From Streptomyces niveus (GTDB lineage Bacteria > Actinomycetota > Actinomycetes > Streptomycetales > Streptomycetaceae), in the NCBI RefSeq assembly GCF_001723055.1, contig NZ_MDCR01000042.1:6110-70109 (forward strand): a DNA stretch of 64,000 bases, read 5' to 3'. The translations under genes were made by a program, and so were the position numbers. Every line of letters begins with the position of its first letter. Positions within the stretch are counted from its first letter, which is position 1. The notes beneath the pieces were generated by a model that saw only the letters and a list, made by a program, of their open reading frames with translations, searched no databases and was not told where the DNA came from. Below, piece after piece: positions 48,145 to 57,367 of the stretch.

Positions 48145-49323
48145 TCAGAGCCGCATCGGCTGCGGCGTCTCACGCCGCTCCGCGTCGGGGCCCGGGTACT
48201 CGCGGATGATCTCGTAGCGCGTGTTGCGCTCGACCGGCCGGAAGCCGGCGTCGCGGATCAGGTCGAGCAGATCCTCACGGCCGAGCTTGTTCGGCGTGCC
48301 GTAGTTGTCGGCGTCGTGCGTGATCTTGTACTCGACGACCGAGCCGTCCATGTCGTCCGCGCCGTGCTGGAGCGCGAGTTGGGCGGTCTGCACGCCGTGC
48401 ATCACCCAGAAGACCTTCACGTGCGGGACGTTGTCGAACAGCAGCCGGGAGACGGCGAAGGTCTTCAGCGCCTCGGCGCCGGTGGCCATCGTCGTACGCG
48501 CCTGGAGGCGGTTACGGACCTTGCCGTCCTGCATGTCCACGAAGTCGTGCTGGTAGCGCAGCGGGATGAAGACCTGGAACCCGCCGGTCTCGTCCTGGAG
48601 TTCACGCAGCCGCAGGACGTGGTCGACCCGGTGCCTGGGCTCCTCGATGTGGCCGTACAGCATCGTGCACGGGGTCTTGAGACCCTTCTCGTGCGCGAGG
48701 CGGTGGATGCGCGACCAGTCCTCCCAGTGCGTGCGGTGGTCGACGATGTGCTGCCGGACCTCCCAGTCGAAGATCTCGGCGCCGCCGCCCGTCAGCGATT
48801 CGAGCCCGGCCTCGATCAGCTCGTCGAGGATCTCACTGGCCGTCAGCCCGGAGATGGTCTCGAAGTGGTGGATCTCGGTGGCGGTGAACGCCTTGAGCGA
48901 GACCTCGGGCAGCGCTTCCTTCAGCGCCTTCAGCGAGCGCGGGTAGTAGCGCCAAGGCAGCGTCGGGTGGAGCCCGTTGACGATGTGCAGCTCGGTCAGG
49001 CTCTCGCCGCGCATCGCGTTCGCGAGGCGCACGGCCTCCTCGATGCGCATCGTGTACGCGTCCTTCTCGCCCGGCTTGCGCTGGAACGAGCAGTAGGCGC
49101 ACGACGCCGTGCAGACGTTCGTCATGTTGAGGTGACGGTTGACGTTGAAGTGGACGACGTCACCGTTCTTGCGCGTCCGCACCTCGTGCGCGAGACCGCC
49201 CAGCCAGGCCAGGTCGTCCGACTCGTAGAGGGCGATGCCGTCCTCACGGGTCAGCCGCTCACCGGCCCTGACCTTCTCCTCCAGCTCGCGCTTGAGCCCC
49301 ACATCCATGACAGATGCAGTCAT
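48145..49323 (-). CDS. mqnE: Aminofutalosine synthase (radical SAM)
   Basis: Joins 3-enolpyruvylbenzoate and SAM to give aminofutalosine, the step after MqnA. 392 residues; the cluster motif is C71-TAS-C75-AY-C78 within TNVCTASCAYCSF. Other family marks are ELHIVNGLHPTLPWRYYP, MLYGHIEEPRHRVDH and FIPLRYQHDF. ATG at 49323, with GGGAGG six bases upstream. Confidence 0.95.
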   Translation of the reverse strand: MTASVMDVGLKRELEEKVRAGERLTREDGIALYESDDLAWLGGLAHEVRTRKNGDVVHFNVNRHLNMTNVCTASCAYCSFQRKPGEKDAYTMRIEEAVRLANAMRGESLTELHIVNGLHPTLPWRYYPRSLKALKEALPEVSLKAFTATEIHHFETISGLTASEILDELIEAGLESLTGGGAEIFDWEVRQHIVDHRTHWEDWSRIHRLAHEKGLKTPCTMLYGHIEEPRHRVDHVLRLRELQDETGGFQVFIPLRYQHDFVDMQDGKVRNRLQARTTMATGAEALKTFAVSRLLFDNVPHVKVFWVMHGVQTAQLALQHGADDMDGSVVEYKITHDADNYGTPNKLGREDLLDLIRDAGFRPVERNTRYEIIREYPGPDAERRETPQPMRL

Positions 49324-49393
49324 GCGGCGCCTCCCACTGTGTGTGTCATATGTCCGCCGAACGCCCGGTTACCAGACTCCACCAACCGTACGC

Positions 49394-49849
49394 CTACGTT
49401 TCGTCGGGAAGTTCGCCGACCCGGTTCTCCCACTTGGTGGAGAGCACGATCGTCGTACGGGTCCGCGAGACGCCCTTCGTACTGCCGAGGCGGCGGATGG
49501 TCTTCTCCAGACCGTCGACGTCGCCGGCGCGGACCTTGAGCATGTACGAGTCGTCGCCCGCGATGAACCAGCAGTCCTCGATCTCGCTCAGTCCGCGCAG
49601 CCGGTGCGCGACGTCCTCGTGGTCGGCCGCGTCCGAGAGCGAGATGCCGATCAGCGCGGTGACGCCGAGGCCGAGCGACGCGGAGTCGACGGTGGCGCGA
49701 TAGCCGATGATGACGCCCGCCGCCTCCAGGCGGTTGATGCGGTCGGTGACGCTGGGCCCGGAGAGCCCGACGAGCCGGCCGAGCTCCGCGTACGAGGCTC
49801 TGCCGTTCTCCCTGAGGGCCTGGATGAGCTGCCTATCCACGGCGTCCAT
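49394..49849 (-). CDS. Lrp/AsnC family transcriptional regulator
   Basis: Start MDAVDRQLIQALRENGRASYAELGRLVGLSGPSVTDRINRLEAAGVI, a clear Lrp/AsnC helix-turn-helix. The RAM ligand domain covers residues 70-150 (GVTALIGISLSDAADHEDVAHRLRG). I chose the ATG at 49849; ATG 49867 adds six residues. It is upstream of mqnE on the same strand and may feed into the same transcript. The effector is probably an amino acid, as in the family. Confidence 0.92.
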   Translation of the reverse strand: MDAVDRQLIQALRENGRASYAELGRLVGLSGPSVTDRINRLEAAGVIIGYRATVDSASLGLGVTALIGISLSDAADHEDVAHRLRGLSEIEDCWFIAGDDSYMLKVRAGDVDGLEKTIRRLGSTKGVSRTRTTIVLSTKWENRVGELPDET

Positions 49850-49948
49850 ATGCCTGAAGCCTTCCATTGTTCAGCAATCTCGCAAGTTGATGTATGCAAT
49901 CTAAGGCAGTGCGGCGATACAGCGGTGTATGTACGGGGTACGGGCTCG

Positions 49949-50707
49949 CTAGGGTGCTTCCGGTGTCGCGTCCGGTAGTGCGTCCGGCGTTGCTTCCGGT
50001 CCCGTACGGGAGCCCCCCAGCTGCCCCTCCCAGCGGCGGTACAGCCGGTGCGGCACCCCCGCCGCGTCCAGTGCCCGCCCGGCGACGAAGTCCACCAGAT
50101 CCTGGATGTGCGTCGCCCCCGCGTAGAAGCCCGGGGACGCGGGCAGCACCACGGCGCCCGCCTCGTCCAGGGTCACCAGATGCTTGAGGGTCCCGCCGCC
50201 CAACGGGGTCTCCCGGACGGCGACCACCAGCGTGCGGCGCTCCTTGAGCGTGACGCTCGCCGCGCGTTGCAGCAGGTCCTTCGACAGCCCGAGCGCCACA
50301 CCCGCCACACAGGCCGTCGAGGCGGGGACGATCAGCATCCCCTTCACCGCGTACGACCCCGAGGACGGCCCGGCCGCCAGATCACCGGCGGCCCAGTGCC
50401 GTACGTCCGACACGTCGGGGGCGAAGGTCTCCGGCTTGCCGTCGGCGCCCCGCGCCAGCCACGTCCGCAGATCCTCCCGCCAGTGCGCGTCCCGGTAGGA
50501 GATCCCCGTCTCATCGAGCAGCGTGAGGCGTGAGGCGCGGCTGACGATCAGGTCCACGCTCTCGCCGGCGGCCAGCAGTCCGCGCAGCACGGCCGCCGCG
50601 TACGGGGTCCCCGACGCGCCGGAGACTCCGACGACCCACGGGCGCCGGGGCCCCGCCGTGGGCCGCTCGACATGGCGCTGGTCCGCTGGGTCCGATCCGG
50701 GTTTCAC
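49949..50707 (-). CDS. UbiX-type flavin prenyltransferase
   Basis: Makes the prenylated FMN cofactor needed by UbiD-type decarboxylases. The start is the GTG at 50707 (VKPGSDPADQ); the long frame to 51421 is antisense to the rhomboid gene. WVVGVSGASGTPYAAAVLRGLL is the FMN-binding N-terminus, and SGSYAVKGMLIVPASTACVAGVALGLS the phosphate-binding part. The last 25 residues are a Pro/Thr-rich tail (TPDALPDATPEAP). With the UbiD-type gene at 52387-53844 it gives the futalosine-pathway decarboxylation pair. Confidence 0.93.
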   Translation of the reverse strand: MKPGSDPADQRHVERPTAGPRRPWVVGVSGASGTPYAAAVLRGLLAAGESVDLIVSRASRLTLLDETGISYRDAHWREDLRTWLARGADGKPETFAPDVSDVRHWAAGDLAAGPSSGSYAVKGMLIVPASTACVAGVALGLSKDLLQRAASVTLKERRTLVVAVRETPLGGGTLKHLVTLDEAGAVVLPASPGFYAGATHIQDLVDFVAGRALDAAGVPHRLYRRWEGQLGGSRTGPEATPDALPDATPEAP

Positions 50708-50800
50708 GCGTCCGACCCTATCCGGCGTCCGGAAGCAGGAACCGGGGACGGTGCCTCGCGCGTTCCAGGGGTGGGAGCGCGACGACCCTTGGGGGGCGAC

Positions 50801-51406
50801 ATGCCGGATTCTTCCATCGACAGGAACGCTGTGGGCCGTATCAAGGCCGCGGCGGCGCTGATGCTGGGCTGGCTGGCGCTGCTCTGGGCGCTGGAGGCCG
50901 TGGACTCCACGACGGGCGCGCTGGACACGTACGGGCTGAGTCCGCGTGATCTGGGCGAGCTGCGCGACGTCATCCCGATGGCCTTCCTCCACCACGGTTT
51001 CGACCATCTCATGGCCAACTCGGTGCCGTTGCTCGTGCTCGGCTTCCTCGCGGCGCTCAGCGGCATAGGCCGCTTCCTGCGCGTGGTCCTGACGATCATG
51101 GTGGTCGGCGGCCTGGGCGTCTGGCTCACGGCGGCGGACAACTCGGTCACGGCGGGGGCGTCCGGTGTGGTCTTCGGGCTGCTCGGCTATCTGCTGGTGC
51201 GCGGCTTCGTCAATCGCAGCATGGTCGACATCGTGGTGGGCGTGCTGGTCCTGGTGATGTACGGATCGGCGCTGTGGGGCGTCCTGCCGACGAATCCGAC
51301 GGTGAGCTGGCAGGGCCATCTCTTCGGACTGATAGGCGGCGTGGTGGCGGCGTTCATGTTCCGCCGCCCGAAGCGCGAGATCGCGGCGGGCGCGGTCGGG
51401 TACTGA
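50801..51406 (+). CDS. Rhomboid family intramembrane serine protease
   Basis: 201 residues, ATG 50801 behind GGGGGG. The catalytic Ser is in GASGVVFG (S121) and the His in SWQGHLFGLIGG (H173); the HLMANSVPL helix supplies the conserved His/Asn pair. Six membrane helices. The catalytic dyad is complete, so it should be an active protease. It is divergent from the UbiX-type gene and convergent with mqnP. Confidence 0.92.
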   Translation: MPDSSIDRNAVGRIKAAAALMLGWLALLWALEAVDSTTGALDTYGLSPRDLGELRDVIPMAFLHHGFDHLMANSVPLLVLGFLAALSGIGRFLRVVLTIMVVGGLGVWLTAADNSVTAGASGVVFGLLGYLLVRGFVNRSMVDIVVGVLVLVMYGSALWGVLPTNPTVSWQGHLFGLIGGVVAAFMFRRPKREIAAGAVGY

Positions 51407-51433
51407 ACCGCGCCCACCCACTCCACTGTCACG

Positions 51434-52390
51434 TCAGGGCGTCAGTCCCCGTACGAGCAGGTCGAGCAGCGCGCAGATGAAGAGCGCGATCCCGATGAAG
51501 CCGTTCACGGTGAAGAAGGCCCGGTTCAGCCGGGACAGGTCGTTCGGCTTCACGACCTGGTGCTCGTAGAGGAACGCGGCGGCGACGATCAGCAGCCCGA
51601 CCCAGAAGAACAGACCGGCGTCGGTGGCCAGCGCGTACCAGACCAGCAGGGCCGTGGTGACGGCGTGCGCGACGCGCGCGCCGTACAGCGCGGCCGGGAT
51701 GCCGAAGCGCGCCGGGACGGACTTCACGCCGTGCGCGCGGTCCGCCTCGACGTCCTGGCTGCCGAAGATCAGGTCGAAGCCGCCGATCCAGACGCCCACG
51801 GCCAGACCGAGGATGACCGCGTCCCACGACCACGCGCCGGTGACGGCGATCCAGGCACCGACCGGGCCCATCGCCTGGGCGAGGCCGAGGATGGCGTGCG
51901 GGAAGTTCGTGAAGCGCTTCCCGTACGGATAGACGACCATCGGGACCACGGCGACGGGAGCCAGCACCAGACAGAGCGGATTGAGCAGGGCCGCGGCGCC
52001 CAGGAACACCACGAGGGCCACCAGCGCGCCCGTCCACGCGGAGCGCACCGACACCGCGCCGGTCACCAACTCGCGGTTCGCGGTGCGGGGGTTACGGGCG
52101 TCGATCTCGCGGTCGATGATCCGGTTGCAGGCCATCGCGAAGGTCCGCAGGCCCACCATGGCGACCGTGACGAGCAGCAGCCGGCCCCAGTGGATGGTCT
52201 TGTCGAGCTGGAACATGGCGGTCAGCGCGGCGATGTACGCGAACGGCAGCGCGAAGACCGAGTGCTCGATCATCACCAGCCGCAGAAACGCCCGCGTCCT
52301 GCTGCCCGACGACGCGGGGCCCGGCCCCGGCGACCGTCCCTGTCGTCCCTGCCCGACCAGTCCGTCGGCTCCCTCGGCTGCACTGGTCAC
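51434..52390 (-). CDS. mqnP: UbiA-type prenyltransferase of the futalosine pathway
   Basis: 318-residue membrane prenyltransferase with about nine helices. Aspartate motif 1 is NRIIDREIDARNPRTANRE (near residue 100); motif 2 is DLIFGSQDVEADRAHGVKSVP. These match UbiA/MqnP-type enzymes that prenylate the naphthalene acid. The ATG at 52390 overlaps the UbiD-type stop by four bases. Context with UbiD and UbiX genes supports MqnP. Confidence 0.9.
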   Translation of the reverse strand: MTSAAEGADGLVGQGRQGRSPGPGPASSGSRTRAFLRLVMIEHSVFALPFAYIAALTAMFQLDKTIHWGRLLLVTVAMVGLRTFAMACNRIIDREIDARNPRTANRELVTGAVSVRSAWTGALVALVVFLGAAALLNPLCLVLAPVAVVPMVVYPYGKRFTNFPHAILGLAQAMGPVGAWIAVTGAWSWDAVILGLAVGVWIGGFDLIFGSQDVEADRAHGVKSVPARFGIPAALYGARVAHAVTTALLVWYALATDAGLFFWVGLLIVAAAFLYEHQVVKPNDLSRLNRAFFTVNGFIGIALFICALLDLLVRGLTP

Positions 52391-53844
52391 AGGCCGTACT
52401 CCCTCCAGCGCTTCGTCACCCGGTCTGCGGTCTCCGGGTCGGACTCGACCATCTCCGGCCAGCCACCGTCCCGCGTGTACCCCTCCGCGGGGAGTTTGCG
52501 CGTCGCGTCGATACCGGCTTTGCCGCCCCAGAACTGCTGGTACGAGGAGTGGTCGAGATGGTCGACCGGGCCCTCCACGACCGTCAGGTCCCGCGCGTAG
52601 TCGGTGTTGCCCAGCGCCCGCCAGGACACCTCGTGCAGATTGTGGACGTCGCAGTCGGCGTCCACGACGACGATCAGTTTGGTGAGCGACATCATGTGGG
52701 CGCCCCAGATGGCGTGCATCACCTTCTGCGCGTGCTTCGGGTACTTCTTGTCGATCGAGACGATCGCGCAGTTGTGGAAGCCGCCCGACTCCGGCAGGTG
52801 GTAGTCCACGATGTCGGGCACGATGATCTTGAGCAGCGGCAGGAAGAACCGTTCCGTCGCACGCCCGAGCGGCCCGTCCTCCGTCGGCGGCCGGCCGACC
52901 ACGATCGACTGGAGCAGCGGCCGCTCGCGCATCGTCACGCAGTCGATGGTCAGCGCGGGGAACGGCTCCTGCGGCGTGTAGAAACCGGTGTGGTCGCCGA
53001 ACGGCCCCTCCGGCAGCATCTCCCCCGGCTCCAGCCAGCCCTCGATGACGACCTCGGCGTTGGCCGGCACCTGGAGCGGCACCGTACGGCAGTCGACCAT
53101 CTCGACCCGCTTGCCCTGGACGAAACCGGCGAACAGGTACTCGTCGATGTCACCGGGCAGCGGGGCGGTGGAGGCGTACGTCACGGCGGGCGGACAGCCG
53201 AAGGCGATCGCGACGGGCAGCCGTTCACCGCGCCTGGCGGCGACCTGGTAGTGGTTGGCGCTGTCCTTGTGGATCTGCCAGTGCATGCCGATGGTGCGCT
53301 TGTCGTGGCGCTGGAGCCGGTAGAGCCCGAGGTTACGGACACCGGTCTCCGGGTGCTTGGTGTGTGTCAGACCGAGGTTGAAGAAGGAGCCGCCGTCCTC
53401 GGGCCAGGTGAACAGCGCGGGCAGCCGGTCCAGATCGACGTCGTCGCCGGTGAGGACGACCTCCTGCACGGGCGCGAGGCCGGGCTTCACCTTCTTCGGC
53501 GGCACGTGCGTCATCGTGCCGAGCTTCCCGAAGGCCTCGCGTACTCCCACGAATCCCTGTGGCAGTTCGGGCTTGAGCAGCCCGCCGATCTTGTCGCTGA
53601 TGTCCGTGTACGCCTTGAGCCCCAGCGCCTTGAGGAGCCTGCGGTCCGTCCCGTACACGTTCATCGCCAGGGGCATGTCGGAGCCCTTGACGTTCTCGAA
53701 AAGGAGCGCGGGCCCGCCGGCCTTGTTCACCCGGTCGACGATCTCGCCGACTTCCAGGTAGGGATCGACCTCGGCCTTGACGCGTTTGAGGTCGCCGTCG
53801 CGTTCCAGCGCCCGGAGCAGAGAGCGAAGATCGTCGTAAGCCAT
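52387..53844 (-). CDS. mqnL: UbiD-type decarboxylase of menaquinone biosynthesis
   Basis: 485 residues. UbiD family marks are LLRALERDGDLKRVKAEVDP (N-terminus), SGTY-like and GPFGDHTGFY, and the prFMN-binding HLP-ESGGFHNCAIVSI region with the ERFFLPLLKI helix. With the UbiX-type gene and mqnP beside it, it should decarboxylate the 1,4-dihydroxy-6-naphthoate-type intermediate. I give the symbol from context, since UbiD homologues are hard to tell apart by sequence alone. Confidence 0.85.
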   Translation of the reverse strand: MAYDDLRSLLRALERDGDLKRVKAEVDPYLEVGEIVDRVNKAGGPALLFENVKGSDMPLAMNVYGTDRRLLKALGLKAYTDISDKIGGLLKPELPQGFVGVREAFGKLGTMTHVPPKKVKPGLAPVQEVVLTGDDVDLDRLPALFTWPEDGGSFFNLGLTHTKHPETGVRNLGLYRLQRHDKRTIGMHWQIHKDSANHYQVAARRGERLPVAIAFGCPPAVTYASTAPLPGDIDEYLFAGFVQGKRVEMVDCRTVPLQVPANAEVVIEGWLEPGEMLPEGPFGDHTGFYTPQEPFPALTIDCVTMRERPLLQSIVVGRPPTEDGPLGRATERFFLPLLKIIVPDIVDYHLPESGGFHNCAIVSIDKKYPKHAQKVMHAIWGAHMMSLTKLIVVVDADCDVHNLHEVSWRALGNTDYARDLTVVEGPVDHLDHSSYQQFWGGKAGIDATRKLPAEGYTRDGGWPEMVESDPETADRVTKRWREYGL

Positions 53845-53931
53845 GCCGACCAGTATCTGCTACTCGCTACCCTGGACCTGTAACCGGGGCCACCGCCCCG
53901 TACTCGATCTCCACGCACAGGGGGACCGCCC

Positions 53932-54399
53932 ATGCTTCGGGTGCTGATGATTCTGGTGCCGCTGGCTCTCAGCATCTATGCCTTCATCGACTGCATCACC
54001 ACCGACGAGAAGGACGTGCGCCATATCCCCAAGCCCGTCTGGGCCATCCTGGTGCTGCTCTTCCCGCTGGTGGGCTCGATCGCGTGGCTGATCGTGGGCA
54101 GGAAGCCCACGGCCGGCATCGGTTCGGCGGGTGGCCGCCGGGGCGGCTGGGTCGCGCCGGACGACAACCCCGACTTCCTCAAGTCCCTTGAGAAGGACGG
54201 CAAGAAGGACGGTTCGGCGGACGGTTCGGCGGACGACGCGAAGAAGGCGGAGCCGCCGGCCGCGGACACGGGTAAGGGCGCGGGTACGGACGCCCTGGCC
54301 GAACTGGAGCGGCGCGAGGCCGAGCTGCGCCGCCGGGAGGCCGAGATCGAGCGCCGCGAGAAGGGCGGCAGCGCCGACGACGCCCCGCCGGCGGTCTGA
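53932..54399 (+). CDS. PLDc_N domain membrane protein
   Basis: 155-residue protein with two membrane segments in the phospholipase-D-nuclease N-terminal (PLDc_N) pattern: [18 protein letters not shown] and [23 protein letters not shown]. After a Gly-rich linker the C-terminus is a Lys/Asp/Glu-rich region ending in a short coiled coil ([22 protein letters not shown]). No nuclease domain follows. Function unknown. Confidence 0.85.
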   Translation: MLRVLMILVPLALSIYAFIDCITTDEKDVRHIPKPVWAILVLLFPLVGSIAWLIVGRKPTAGIGSAGGRRGGWVAPDDNPDFLKSLEKDGKKDGSADGSADDAKKAEPPAADTGKGAGTDALAELERREAELRRREAEIERREKGGSADDAPPAV

Positions 54400-54415
54400 C
54401 CGGCACCACGACACA

Positions 54416-54456
54416 GCGGCGCGCCCCCGGCCAGGATCAGGCCGGGGGCGCGCCGC
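54416..54456. terminator. Bidirectional terminator between the PLDc_N and ccsB genes
   Basis: A perfect 17-bp inverted repeat (GCGGCGCGCCCCCGGCC and its complement, 54416-54432 and 54440-54456) with a 7-base loop lies between convergent genes; TTCTCGTT follows on the top strand. Confidence 0.85.
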
Positions 54457-54472
54457 TTCTCGTTCTGCCGCG

Positions 54473-55570
54473 TCACACGCCCGCGTACGAGTGCTTTCCG
54501 GTGACGAAGATGTTGACGCCGTAGTAGTTGAACAGCCAGCAGCCGAAGGCGACCAGCGCCAGCGTCGCCGCCTTGCGGCCCTTCCAGCCCGCCGTGGCGC
54601 GCGCGTGCAGGTAACAGGCGTAGGCGACCCAGGTGATGAAGGACCAGACCTCCTTGGGGTCCCAGCCCCAGTAGCGGCCCCAGGCGTCGCCGGCCCAGAT
54701 CGCGCCCGCGATGATCGTGAAGGTCCAGAGCGGGAAGACGGCGGCGTTCACGCGGTACGAGAACTTGTCGAGCGTGGCGGCGGCGGGCAGCCGCTCCATG
54801 ATGGAGGCCCACGCGCGGCCGACGGTGGCGCCCCGGGCGACCTTGGACTCGTACACGTCACGCAGCAGGTAGAAGAGCGTGCCCACGGCGCCGAGGTAGA
54901 AGACCGCGCCGCAGAAGATCGCGGTGGAGACGTGGATCCAGAGCCAGTACGAGTGCAGGGCCGGGACCAGTTGGTCGCTGTCGGTGTAGAGCACGGTCGT
55001 CGCGATGCCCAGGTTGAGCAGGACCGTGGTGACGAGCGGCAGTCCGATCCAGCGGACGTTCTTCTTCGTGAGGAGGAAGGCGAGATACGTGCCGACCGCC
55101 ACCGTGGAGAAGGTGGTGGAGAACTCGTACATGTTGCCCCACGGCGCGCGCTGCACCGCCATCGCGCGGCTGATGACACCCGCCGCCTCCAGCAGGAAGC
55201 CGAGCGCGGTCATGGAGACGGCGATACGTCCGTACAGGTCGCCCTTGAACGTGCCGCCGGCGGCGCCGGGGCCGTCGGGCACGTCGCGGCGCCCGGCCGC
55301 CGAGCGCGTGATGACCTTGGGCCGCTCCAGGACGGCGGTGCCGCCGCCGTTCTCCTTCTCCGCCGTGCGCACCTCGACCGTGGCCTTGGCCTTGGCCGCC
55401 GTACCGGCGCCGGTCAGCGCGGCGGCGGTACGGCCGACCTTGCTGCGGCTGCCCAGGACCCATTCGACGATATGGGCGAAGAAGGCCAGGGTGTAGATGG
55501 CCATGGACGAATAGACCAGCACATTGGCGGTGTTCGCCAAGTTCTCGTTGGTGGTGGCGGCGAGGATCAC
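54473..55570 (-). CDS. ccsB: Cytochrome c biogenesis protein CcsB/CcsA-type haem handling protein
   Basis: 365-residue membrane protein of the system II cytochrome c maturation pathway. The tryptophan-rich signature IWAGDAWGRYWGWDPKEVWSF near residue 300 is the haem-presenting WWD-type motif, and conserved His residues flank it. It works with ResB to ligate haem to apocytochrome c outside the membrane. The GTG/ATG at 55570 overlaps the resB stop by four bases. Confidence 0.94.
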   Translation of the reverse strand: MILAATTNENLANTANVLVYSSMAIYTLAFFAHIVEWVLGSRSKVGRTAAALTGAGTAAKAKATVEVRTAEKENGGGTAVLERPKVITRSAAGRRDVPDGPGAAGGTFKGDLYGRIAVSMTALGFLLEAAGVISRAMAVQRAPWGNMYEFSTTFSTVAVGTYLAFLLTKKNVRWIGLPLVTTVLLNLGIATTVLYTDSDQLVPALHSYWLWIHVSTAIFCGAVFYLGAVGTLFYLLRDVYESKVARGATVGRAWASIMERLPAAATLDKFSYRVNAAVFPLWTFTIIAGAIWAGDAWGRYWGWDPKEVWSFITWVAYACYLHARATAGWKGRKAATLALVAFGCWLFNYYGVNIFVTGKHSYAGV

Positions 55571-57363
55571 TTCTCAGCCCCTTCGACAGGCTCTCCGGTA
55601 GGTGTGGCGGGGGTTGTCTCTTGCGCTTCTTCGGGCGCGGGTACGGGTGTGGCCGCGGGTGCTGTCGGCGCCTCGGCGTTGAGCGTCAGTGCCAGATCGC
55701 CCAGCTCCTCGGGGAGCTTCGCCGACTCGCTGCGCCCGAGTCCGGCCATCTCCAGGACGGTGACGCCGTCGGCGCCCCGTACCGTACGGACCCAGATCCG
55801 GCGCCGCTGGATGAAGAGCGAGCCCACGAGGCCGAGGACGGCGCCGATCGCACCGGTGAGGGCGAGCCCGTTGCCGGGCTGCTGCGAGACCTGGAAGGTC
55901 GCCCACTCCTTGATGTCCTTCTCGAAGGTCACCGAACCGGCGCCGCCCGGCAGCTTCATCGTCTCGCCGGGCAGCAGCCGCTGCGCGAGCTTGTTGCCGT
56001 CGGCGTCCTTGAACTGCTTCATCTTGCTGGTGTCCAGCTGGTACACGTTCTGCGGCAGACCGGAGTCGACGCCGAGGCTGCCCTGGTAGGCGGTGAGCGC
56101 CAGCACGGGATAGTCCAGCTCGGGGAACTGGGAGAACATGTTGCCGTTGCCCTTGCCCGCGAACGTCGGCACGAAGAAGGCGTTGAAGCCGAGCTGCTGC
56201 TTCTTGCCGTTCTTGTCGCGGTAGCCGTCCATCACCTTGATCGCGCCGGTCGACGTGATGTTGTTGTCGATCGGCAGGAGCGGGGTCGCGCCCTTGAAGA
56301 CGACCTTGCCCTTGCCGTCGCGGACGGTGAGGACGGGGGCGTACCCGTGACCGATCAGATAGACCTTCGAACCGTTGACCTCAAGGGGTTCGTTGACCTC
56401 GATGACCGACTTGCGCTCGGTGGCGCCCCCGTCCGTCGTGTACGAGACGTGGGCCTCGAACTCGCGGGCGGTGCCGACCTGCGGTCCGTTGCGCTCGAAG
56501 GTGCCGATGAACTTGTCGAGGGTGAAGCTGAACGGCTCCAGGTCGTCGGTGTCGTACATCGAGCCGGACTTGAAGTCGTCGTACTGCGTGAGGGTGTTGG
56601 AGAAGCCGTCGCCCTCCAGGATCAGCTTCCCGCCCTCGGACTTGAACAACTGCCCGGTGGCGAAGGCCACCAGCATCACGATCAGCGCGATGTGGAAGAG
56701 CAGATTGCCGGCCTCGCGGAGGTAGCCCTTCTCGGCGGCGACCGCGTCGCCGACGGTGTGCGCGCGGAAGCGCCGCCGCTTGAGCAGGGAGAGCGCGGCC
56801 TCGCGGACCTCTTCCGGCTCGGCCGTCGTACGCCAGGTCGTGTACGCGGGAAGCCTGTCGAGCCGCTTGGGGGCGCCCGGCGGACGGCCTCGCAGCTGCC
56901 CGACGAACTGCCAGGTGCGCGGGACGATGCAGCCGATGAGGGAGATGAAGAGCAGCAGATAGATCGCCGAGAACCACACCGAGCTGTAGACGTCGAACAG
57001 CTGGAGCTTGTCGTAGATCGGCGTGACCGTCTCGTGCTTCTCCTGGAACGTCTGGACCTTCAGCTCGTCCACGCTGTTCTGCGGGATGAGCGAGCCGGGG
57101 ATGGCGGCGAGCGACAGCAGGAACAGCAGGATCAGCGCGACGCGCATCGAGGTGAGCTGACGCCAGAACCAGCGGATCCAGCCGAGCGGGCCGAGGGTGG
57201 GCCCGCCGATCACCGACTCCTCGCGGGGGGCGGTGGACAGCTGCGACCCGGCGGCGCCGAGTTCTTGGGCCTCCCGCGCCTCGGACGTGTTCTCCGGGTC
57301 CGTCTGCGGGTCCGTCTCCGGGTCCGTGCCGGCGGCCGCTGTCGTGATGTCTGTCTTGCTCAT
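55567..57363 (-). CDS. resB: Cytochrome c biogenesis protein ResB
   Basis: 598 residues, start ATG 57363 (MSKTDITTAAAGTDPETD); the longer frame to 57432 is not needed. ResB features: four membrane helices, SLAAIPGSLIPQNSVDELKVQ in the first extracytoplasmic segment, and a large extracytoplasmic domain (roughly 250-480). Partner of CcsB. It starts five bases after the ccdA stop. Confidence 0.94.
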   Translation of the reverse strand: MSKTDITTAAAGTDPETDPQTDPENTSEAREAQELGAAGSQLSTAPREESVIGGPTLGPLGWIRWFWRQLTSMRVALILLFLLSLAAIPGSLIPQNSVDELKVQTFQEKHETVTPIYDKLQLFDVYSSVWFSAIYLLLFISLIGCIVPRTWQFVGQLRGRPPGAPKRLDRLPAYTTWRTTAEPEEVREAALSLLKRRRFRAHTVGDAVAAEKGYLREAGNLLFHIALIVMLVAFATGQLFKSEGGKLILEGDGFSNTLTQYDDFKSGSMYDTDDLEPFSFTLDKFIGTFERNGPQVGTAREFEAHVSYTTDGGATERKSVIEVNEPLEVNGSKVYLIGHGYAPVLTVRDGKGKVVFKGATPLLPIDNNITSTGAIKVMDGYRDKNGKKQQLGFNAFFVPTFAGKGNGNMFSQFPELDYPVLALTAYQGSLGVDSGLPQNVYQLDTSKMKQFKDADGNKLAQRLLPGETMKLPGGAGSVTFEKDIKEWATFQVSQQPGNGLALTGAIGAVLGLVGSLFIQRRRIWVRTVRGADGVTVLEMAGLGRSESAKLPEELGDLALTLNAEAPTAPAATPVPAPEEAQETTPATPTGEPVEGAEK

Positions 57364-57367
57364 GGAA